A stretch of DNA of 6,184 nucleotides. It comes from Cytophagales bacterium (GTDB taxonomy: Bacteria; Bacteroidota; Bacteroidia; Cytophagales; 172606-1). Both the position numbers and the translations under genes were made by a program. How positions within the stretch are numbered: the stretch's first letter is position 1; every line of letters begins with the position of its first letter. Of this stretch, positions 1-3,550 are shown one piece after another. The notes under the pieces are model-generated. The model worked only from the letters and a program-made list of their open reading frames with translations, was not told the origin of the DNA and did no database searches. The DNA is taken from positions 1 through 6,184 of the forward strand of contig JALOMD010000191.1 of the NCBI GenBank assembly GCA_025455595.1, in the 5' to 3' direction.

Positions 1-531
1 AATCTCTTTGTCAGTGTGGTAGCGGAGCATTTCTCCAAGCTTCTCTTCAAGAAATTCCAGCACCGGCTCGTCGTCAGCATCTATTTTCATGAATTCCAAC
101 GCGGGCAAAAGCACCGATTTCACGCCTTCCTCCTCCAAATACGCCGTGAACATTTGCGTGGAAAGGATTTCGCCCTCGGCGGCAATTTCCTTCTCTTGCT
201 TCAGCGTGAAAGGCTTCACCTTCACCAACGACCGGATGAAACCGAACTCGTTGTCAATGATGGTCTTGCCCTTTTCGTAGGCGGCTTCGGTTTTGTACAA
301 TTCCTTGATAAAGGCCGCGTAATGGGCGTAAAGCGTATCTATTTTTTGCGTGGCTTCGGCATCGTTGTTTTGGTACAGCGACTCGGCAATGGAAAGCAAG
401 GCGTTGGTGGTGCCCGACAGTGCCGACAATACCACGATTTTGGATTTTCCGTCTTGGGTAATCAGGTTTTTGATGGCGTGCATCCGTTCGGGTTTGCCCA
501 CTGAGGTGCCGCCGAATTTCCAGACTTTCAT
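1..531 (-). CDS. lysC: Aspartate kinase (aspartokinase), N-terminal part, runs off left edge
   Basis: Reading leftward from an ATG at 531-529, an open frame of 177 codons runs without a stop to position 1, so the gene is cut by the window edge. Aspartokinase phosphorylates L-aspartate with ATP, the first cytoplasmic step toward lysine, threonine, methionine and diaminopimelate. The protein opens MKVWKFGGTSVG, the family's nucleotide-binding motif (KFGGTSVG at residues 5-12). It continues with VVLSALSGTTNALL around residues 34-47 and AAEGEILSTQMFTAYL around 117-132, matching the amino-acid-kinase substrate segment (GE.LST). About 40% of a typical 400-450 residue enzyme is present; the ACT regulatory domains would lie outside. 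Fusion to homoserine dehydrogenase (ThrA type) cannot be excluded; I favour the monofunctional form. The leader is AT-rich with no clear Shine-Dalgarno, as is usual in Bacteroidota. The long gap upstream suggests its own promoter. Confidence 0.93.
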   Translation of the reverse strand, partial: MKVWKFGGTSVGKPERMHAIKNLITQDGKSKIVVLSALSGTTNALLSIAESLYQNNDAEATQKIDTLYAHYAAFIKELYKTEAAYEKGKTIIDNEFGFIRSLVKVKPFTLKQEKEIAAEGEILSTQMFTAYLEEEGVKSVLLPALEFMKIDADDEPVLEFLEEKLGEMLRYHTDKEI

Positions 532-606
532 ACTTGACAATTTTGAATGAGTGAATGACGAATGATTGAATAGTTGTTGTGCTGCTTAATGTTGTATTAT
601 CCTGTG

Positions 607-635
607 GCGTTTCGGACATTTTTTGCTTAAAACGC
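607..635 (+). repeat. GCGTTTT palindromic repeat, copy 1 (degenerate, forward)
   Basis: The first 28 nt match the 1423-1450 copy at 25 positions, with differences in the left arm (GCGTTTCGGAC instead of GCGTTTTGGGC) and the first loop base. The right arm GCTTAAAACGC and the T-rich loop are intact. It lies 76 nt upstream of the aspartokinase start codon, within its probable leader or promoter region. Confidence 0.6.
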
Positions 636-730
636 TTGTTTGTCTGTATTTGGCCAGAGATTTCACAGAGTCATGGTTTAGAAAACTCATCTGTACAATC
701 TGTACCAACTTATGGTAGTATGACTTTCGC

Positions 731-827
731 TTGTAACTCCGAATGTTATTCGGAGAACACGCCAAGCGTGTTTTTGCCACCGCAAACCATCCTACGGATG
801 GTCTCTGAATAACATTAGGAGTTACAG
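731..827. repeat. BIME-like inverted pair of 42-nt double-hairpin units
   Basis: The arms 731-756 and 802-827 are inverted repeats matching at 23 of 26 positions. Each half holds two hairpins with 3-nt loops. Left unit: CTCCGAAT-GTT-ATTCGGAG (737-755), then AACACGC-CAA-GCGTGTT (756-772). Right unit: ACCATCC-TAC-GGATGGT (786-802), then CTCTGAAT-AAC-ATTAGGAG (803-821, one mismatch and one wobble). The outer hairpins are conserved in sequence between units; the inner ones share stem length and loop size but not sequence. A 13-nt spacer (773-785) separates the units. This resembles a REP/BIME pair of the sort mobilised by Y1 (IS200/IS605-like, RAYT) transposases; that origin is inference. No such transposase is in the window and no target duplication was seen at its ends. 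Confidence 0.65.
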
Positions 828-859
828 AAAATGCTTCTTTTCTACATAAGTAAGTGTTA

Positions 860-887
860 GCGTTTTAAGCACTTTTCACCCAAAACG
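860..887 (-). repeat. GCGTTTT palindromic repeat, copy 2 (degenerate, reverse)
   Basis: The arms GCGTTTTAAGC and CCCAAAACG match the family read from the opposite strand: the AAGC half is on the left, where forward copies have GCTT on the right. The loop (ACTTTTCA) has diverged from the usual A/T run. With the copy at 607-635 it brackets the double-hairpin element in opposite orientation. Confidence 0.5.
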
Positions 888-929
888 GTAACAAATAGAC
901 TGTACAATCAGCCATTCAACCATCAATCA

Positions 930-1406
930 TTAGAATTGTAACATTTTAATGGCGGTAATGGCGGCTTCGTCGCCTTTGTTGCCGTGCTTGCCACCCGCCC
1001 GGTCAAGGGCTTGTTCCAGCGTGTTGGGTGTCAGCACGCCGAAAATCACGGGCTTGCTGTATTTCAGGCCCACGTTTGTGATGCCGTGCGCCACGGCTTC
1101 ACAAATGAAATCGAAGTGCTTGGTGTCGCCTTGGATGACACAGCCGATGCAAATCACCGCGTCAACGTCGTTGCGGGCGGCCATCCACTGCGCACCGAGG
1201 CTGAGTTCAAAGCTACCCGGTACGTTCTTTCGGACGATGTTTTCGGGCTTCGCGCCTTCTTTCAGAAGCGTTTGGTATGCGCCTTCGTACAGTTTTTCGG
1301 TCACCTCGGCGTTCCACTCGGCCACGACAATGGCGAACGTCTTGCTTGAGACATCAATGCTGCTCTGCAACGAATAGTCGCTCAGGTTTTTGAGTGCGGT
1401 TGCCAT
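930..1406 (-). CDS. ribH: 6,7-dimethyl-8-ribityllumazine synthase (riboflavin synthase beta chain)
   Basis: RibH condenses 5-amino-6-(D-ribitylamino)uracil with 3,4-dihydroxy-2-butanone 4-phosphate to give 6,7-dimethyl-8-ribityllumazine, the penultimate step of riboflavin synthesis, in the cytoplasm and usually as a pentamer or 60-mer capsid. The 158-residue protein has normal family length. Visible motifs: FAIVVAEWN (24-32, aromatic residue of the pyrimidine site), NVPGSFEL (61-68), GCVIQGDTKHFDFI (88-101, with His97 at the catalytic histidine position), FGVLT (122-126) and RAGGKHGNKGDEAA (136-149, phosphate-binding Arg/Lys and the terminal helix). The ATG at 1406 gives a normal N-terminal extension and no nearby alternative start is better. 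The leader is A-rich without a Shine-Dalgarno, and a palindromic repeat lies only 16 nt upstream of the start. No other rib gene is adjacent, so it appears to be a stand-alone gene; no FMN-riboswitch-like fold was recognised upstream. Confidence 0.97.
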   Translation of the reverse strand: MATALKNLSDYSLQSSIDVSSKTFAIVVAEWNAEVTEKLYEGAYQTLLKEGAKPENIVRKNVPGSFELSLGAQWMAARNDVDAVICIGCVIQGDTKHFDFICEAVAHGITNVGLKYSKPVIFGVLTPNTLEQALDRAGGKHGNKGDEAAITAIKMLQF

Positions 1407-1422
1407 GTTCGTTTATCGTTTT

Positions 1423-1450
1423 GCGTTTTGGGCGTTTTTTGCTTAAAACG
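1423..1450 (+). repeat. GCGTTTT palindromic repeat, copy 3 (forward)
   Basis: Left arm GCGTTTTGGGC, loop GTTTTTT, right arm GCTTAAAACG. The copy at 5815-5842 is identical, and the identity continues for two more bases to 30 nt. The arms pair with two G-T wobbles, so the stem is fully paired only in RNA read from the plus strand; the minus-strand version has two A-C mismatches. It lies in the ribH leader, 16 nt before the start codon. Confidence 0.75.
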
Positions 1451-1455
1451 GCTCA

Positions 1456-1552
1456 TTGTCAGAACCTTGATTCGTGGGATTAAAAGATTATCCTGATTAT
1501 TCGCTTTTCAATCAAGGAAATCCCAAAATTCGACGAATCACGGTCATGACAA
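1456..1552. repeat. Imperfect 43-bp inverted repeat upstream of ribH
   Basis: The arms 1456-1498 and 1510-1552 match at about 31 of 43 ungapped positions when one is reverse-complemented, around an 11-nt loop. The strongest blocks are TTGTCA/TGACAA and TGATTCGT/ACGAATCA. With the flanking GCGTTTT copies at 1423-1450 and 1556-1584 it makes a nearly symmetric palindrome of 162 bp. Confidence 0.6.
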
Positions 1553-1555
1553 ATT

Positions 1556-1584
1556 GCGTTTTAAGGAGTTTTTGCCCAAAACGC
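1556..1584 (-). repeat. GCGTTTT palindromic repeat, copy 4 (reverse)
   Basis: Arms GCGTTTTAAGG and GCCCAAAACGC around AGTTTTT. Read on the minus strand it carries the GGGC half on the left, so it is inverted relative to copy 3 and closes the palindrome that begins there. Pairing is better on the minus strand (G-T wobbles) than on the plus strand. Confidence 0.65.
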
Positions 1585-1702
1585 CAGCCTTACATTAAGA
1601 CAAACTCAATCTTGCGTATTTGAAAAATGCTAATCAATGAACAGTCAATGCTTTTACTCAAGACTAAAGACGCAAGACTCATGACTTTTCACATTGGACA
1701 AT

Positions 1703-1736
1703 AAAAAAGGATAAAGCGAGGGGCTTTATCCTTTTT
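1703..1736 (-). terminator. Intrinsic terminator of the TPR gene
   Basis: On the minus strand a perfect 9-bp stem, GGATAAAGC paired with GCTTTATCC, closes a 5-nt loop (1718-1722 on the plus strand) and is followed by TTTTTT. Upstream A residues extend the pairing into the T run. It begins about 28 nt after the TPR gene's stop codon. A T-run is also present on the plus strand (1732-1736), so it could act in both directions. Confidence 0.88.
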
Positions 1737-1763
1737 CGGGTTTGGCACGTTGAATAAAATCAA

Positions 1764-2468
1764 TCAGTTCCCGGCCAAACCCTCCAGTTTGGATTTGTAT
1801 TTCTTGGCCGTATTTGCTTCGGCAGCGTCTTCGTACTGCGTGATAATCTTGTTGTAGGCTTCGATGGCCTTGTCGTTCTGCTTGTTGATTTCGTAAGCCA
1901 ACGCCAATTTGAGCAGGTAGGCGGGCGTAAAGTATTTGTTCGGCTCGTAGTTTGCGGCTTTCTCGTAATACTCGATGGCTTCGCCAGCTTGCTTTTTCTC
2001 CAAATAAGCATCCCCAATCAAGCTGTAGGCGCGGGCTTGCAGCAGCAGATCGTCGGCGTTGAAGTCTTTCAGATGCGAAATGGCATCGTCGAACTTGCCT
2101 TGTTTGAGTAGGGCCACACCGGCATAAAAGTGCGCCAAGTTGCCCGCCTTGGTGTTGCCGTAGTCGTCGGCAATCTTGAGCAGCCCGTCGTTAAGGCCGT
2201 CGCCGTTCAGGGCTTTTTTCAGCGAATCAGCCTCGAAATAGCTTACGGCACGGAACATGTATTTCTGGGCTTCGGCCTCTTGGTTGCGGGTGTAATAACG
2301 GTAGAAGAAAATGCCACCCACCAGCAACGCGACAACCGCCAAGCCGCCCAGCAGCAGATTCCGATTGCGCTGCACAAAGTCCTCGGCAGTATCCAAACTC
2401 AGTTCCGGGGCGTTTGCGGGAGTTTCAATCGGCTGATTGACAGTCGCTTCTGTTGTTTTCTTAGCCAT
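1764..2468 (-). CDS. Membrane-anchored tetratricopeptide repeat protein
   Basis: The protein is 234 residues from the ATG at 2468. It has a polar, Thr/Pro-rich N-terminus (1-30), a short basic segment (QRNRN, 33-37), one hydrophobic helix (about 38-57, NLLLGGLAVVALLVGG...), then helical repeats to the end. The repeats look like TPRs: about 111-143 (AHFYAGVALLKQGKFDDAISHL), 145-178 (ARAYSLIGDAYLEKKQAGEA...) and 184-216 (YLLKLALAYEINKQNDKAIE...). The layout suggests a cytoplasmic N-terminus and a periplasmic TPR domain serving as a protein-protein scaffold, similar to YfgM-like and other Bacteroidota TPR proteins; the partner is unknown. A further in-frame ATG at 2504 would add 12 residues, but MAKK with its A-rich leader (TTTTATTAAAAAA) is the more natural start. 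The gene ends at a strong terminator and probably has its own promoter. Confidence 0.85.
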   Translation of the reverse strand: MAKKTTEATVNQPIETPANAPELSLDTAEDFVQRNRNLLLGGLAVVALLVGGIFFYRYYTRNQEAEAQKYMFRAVSYFEADSLKKALNGDGLNDGLLKIADDYGNTKAGNLAHFYAGVALLKQGKFDDAISHLKDFNADDLLLQARAYSLIGDAYLEKKQAGEAIEYYEKAANYEPNKYFTPAYLLKLALAYEINKQNDKAIEAYNKIITQYEDAAEANTAKKYKSKLEGLAGN

Positions 2469-2528
2469 TTTTTTAATAAAACAGGTTCTCGTCCGATTGC
2501 ACAAAATGCACGCTGCGAGAATGGGCTG

Positions 2529-2559
2529 CGAAGTTACGGCAAAAAAGATTCAGGGCAAA
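2529..2559 (-). promoter_or_regulatory. Possible Bacteroidota-type promoter for the TPR gene
   Basis: On the minus strand, TTTG (2556-2559) is followed after 19 nt by TAACTTCG (2529-2536). This approximates the Bacteroidota sigma-ABfr pattern of a -33 TTTG and a -7 TAnnTTTG, with two mismatches in the last half of the -7 box. It would give a leader of roughly 55 nt. The -33 element overlaps the last codons of the esterase gene. Confidence 0.3.
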
Positions 2560-3437
2560 GTTTTTTTTGGGTCTTGATCTTGGGTAATTACACCTGTTTT
2601 TCTGGTAACTTCCAAATACTTTTGGGCAAATCGCTGACCGATGGTCAAATAAGCTGATGTTGTATAATGGATGCTACCAGTTTGGTAAGGCAAGTCGTCT
2701 GTTTTAATCATTCCAACGTTTTGCAAGTTGACTGCCGCCTGTTGTTGCTTCACTTTCTCCCACAATTCGTAGTTCGGCACATGGCCTAACTGGGCAAAAA
2801 TTACAGGCAACTGCGGCAGGCGTAGGTCGTTGCGAGTATCCGCGACAAACTTCTCAAAGTGTACTGCCCAGTCTGTCGGATGATCTGACACATCTCCTTC
2901 TGCATCGTTTTCGCCTTGGAAAAAGAGCAACCCGGCCAGTTCTCCTTGTAAGGAAGCAGCTTTGGCTAACTTTATCATTTTAGCATACAGGGAGTCGTCT
3001 TCGACGTGCCGCTGCCATTGGCCAATGTTAGTGCCCCCACGTGCGCAGTTGACAACACCGACTGATAAGGAGGTGTCCGTATCAATAAGTGCTTTTGCAA
3101 AAGCAATGGACGGTCCCACCCTGTTTCCTCTTACAGGTTCTTTACCTATTTTCCACCTATATTCTTTATGGTCAAACACGAAAACACGGTTGCGCGTATC
3201 AACAGGCGTGTAGTCGGCCAAGGGGCCATCTCCTTCCATGTTAGACTGACCAGCCAATACGAAAATCTTCAGTTTGCCTCTGTGTGCTTGGGGGATGGCG
3301 AACGGTTGCGGTTTCTTTGGCCCTCTCAGTCTGTACATCAGACGCTCCGTAAAATTGCATTGCTCGGCTACCACTCCAAGGATGAAAAACAACAATACCA
3401 GCACTGAACCGAACAGAAGGAATCCGACTTTTTTCAT
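2550..3437 (-). CDS. Membrane-anchored SASA/CE6-type SGNH acetylesterase (sialate O-acetylesterase-like)
   Basis: This 295-residue protein has an N-terminal hydrophobic segment (about 4-23) after MKK, so it is exported or anchored with the enzyme outside the cytoplasm. The catalytic domain shows SGNH/SASA-family blocks: IFVLAGQSNMEGDG (58-71, nucleophile Ser65), NCARGGTNIGQW (130-141, oxyanion-hole Gly), LLFFQGENDA (170-179, the family's QGE.D block) and GSIHYTTSAYLTIGQRFA near the end, with His257 as the likely catalytic histidine. Such enzymes remove O-acetyl groups from sialic acids, xylan or other glycans; the substrate here is not predictable. It lies 113 bp downstream of the oxidoreductase gene with a palindromic repeat between them. 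Its position after glycosyltransferase and sugar-oxidoreductase genes suggests trimming of a surface or secreted polysaccharide. The ATG at 3437 gives a proper signal or anchor sequence. It could alternatively act on dietary or environmental glycans. Confidence 0.87.
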   Translation of the reverse strand: MKKVGFLLFGSVLVLLFFILGVVAEQCNFTERLMYRLRGPKKPQPFAIPQAHRGKLKIFVLAGQSNMEGDGPLADYTPVDTRNRVFVFDHKEYRWKIGKEPVRGNRVGPSIAFAKALIDTDTSLSVGVVNCARGGTNIGQWQRHVEDDSLYAKMIKLAKAASLQGELAGLLFFQGENDAEGDVSDHPTDWAVHFEKFVADTRNDLRLPQLPVIFAQLGHVPNYELWEKVKQQQAAVNLQNVGMIKTDDLPYQTGSIHYTTSAYLTIGQRFAQKYLEVTRKTGVITQDQDPKKTLP

Positions 3438-3473
3438 GTACTCAACTCGTTTTAACGGTTTCGACTACAGGCA

Positions 3474-3502
3474 GCGTTTTGGGCGTTTTTTGCCCAAAAC
3501 GC
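3474..3502. repeat. GCGTTTT palindromic repeat, copy 5 (perfectly symmetric)
   Basis: A perfect 11-bp stem, GCGTTTTGGGC (3474-3484) with GCCCAAAACGC (3492-3502), around the loop GTTTTTT. This is the most regular copy and could represent the ancestral form. It lies 36 nt upstream of the esterase start codon. The T-run is in the loop rather than after the stem, so it does not look like an intrinsic terminator. Confidence 0.8.
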
Positions 3503-3524
3503 CGCTCTACGACATGCTTATTGG

Positions 3525-3542
3525 CACCGAAGGAGTTCGGTG
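3525..3542 (-). terminator. Small hairpin just after the fused oxidoreductase gene, possible weak terminator
   Basis: CACCGAA and TTCGGTG form a 7-bp stem with a 4-nt loop (3532-3535), starting 8 nt past the stop codon of the oxidoreductase. It lacks a following T-run on the minus strand, so termination is doubtful; it may only stabilise the mRNA 3' end. Confidence 0.3.
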
Positions 3543-3550
3543 GTGAGGCC

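Larger units (their letters stand above)
532..929. other. 398-bp intergenic region between aspartokinase start and ribH stop, packed with inverted repeats
   Basis: No convincing coding frame is present. From left to right it holds: an AT-rich leader with several GAATGA/GAATGATT words (about 545-570); a degenerate copy of the GCGTTTT palindrome (607-635); a 97-bp double-hairpin element (731-827); short inverted arms outside it (ACTTATGGTAG at 708-718 against CTACATAAGT at 842-851); a second, oppositely oriented GCGTTTT copy (860-887); and a 10-nt direct repeat CTGTACAATC at 691-700 and 900-909. The aspartokinase promoter should be here, but I could not place a TAnnTTTG-type element with confidence. 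No clear intrinsic terminator for ribH is visible. Confidence 0.6.
1407..1763. other. 357-bp intergenic region between ribH start and the TPR gene stop
   Basis: No coding frame is supported. The ribH-proximal part (1423-1584) is one diverged palindrome bounded by two GCGTTTT repeats. Then follows AT-rich DNA with a short inverted repeat, TCTTGCGT at 1610-1617 against ACGCAAGA at 1670-1677 (the pairing continues with one mismatch for three to four more bases). Finally comes the terminator of the TPR gene (1703-1736). The ribH promoter must lie here but could not be placed. Confidence 0.6.

Noticed and set aside
16..504. Plus-strand open frame of 162 codons at the left end
   Set aside because: It is antisense to the aspartokinase, whose minus-strand translation carries the KFGGTSVG and GEILST motifs.
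756..775. Hairpin AACACGC-CAA-GCGTGTT followed by TTTTT on the plus strand, resembling an intrinsic terminator
   Set aside because: No plus-strand gene lies upstream, and the hairpin is better explained as one member of the symmetric double-hairpin element.
607..887. CRISPR-like array formed by GCGTTTT copies
   Set aside because: The spacing is irregular, the orientations alternate, and copies recur kilobases away, unlike a CRISPR array.
691..909. 10-nt direct repeat CTGTACAATC as a target-site duplication of the double-hairpin element
   Set aside because: The copies lie 30-70 nt outside the inverted arms, so they do not flank an insertion precisely.
537..940. Outer inverted similarity ACAATTTTGAATGA (537-550) with TCATTAGAATTGT (928-940)
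   Set aside because: One arm overlaps the last codons of ribH and both are low-complexity AT-rich DNA; chance similarity is likely.
1407..1600. FMN riboswitch upstream of ribH
   Set aside because: The region is an A/T-rich palindrome and I see none of the conserved RFN-element blocks; RibH alone does not require one.
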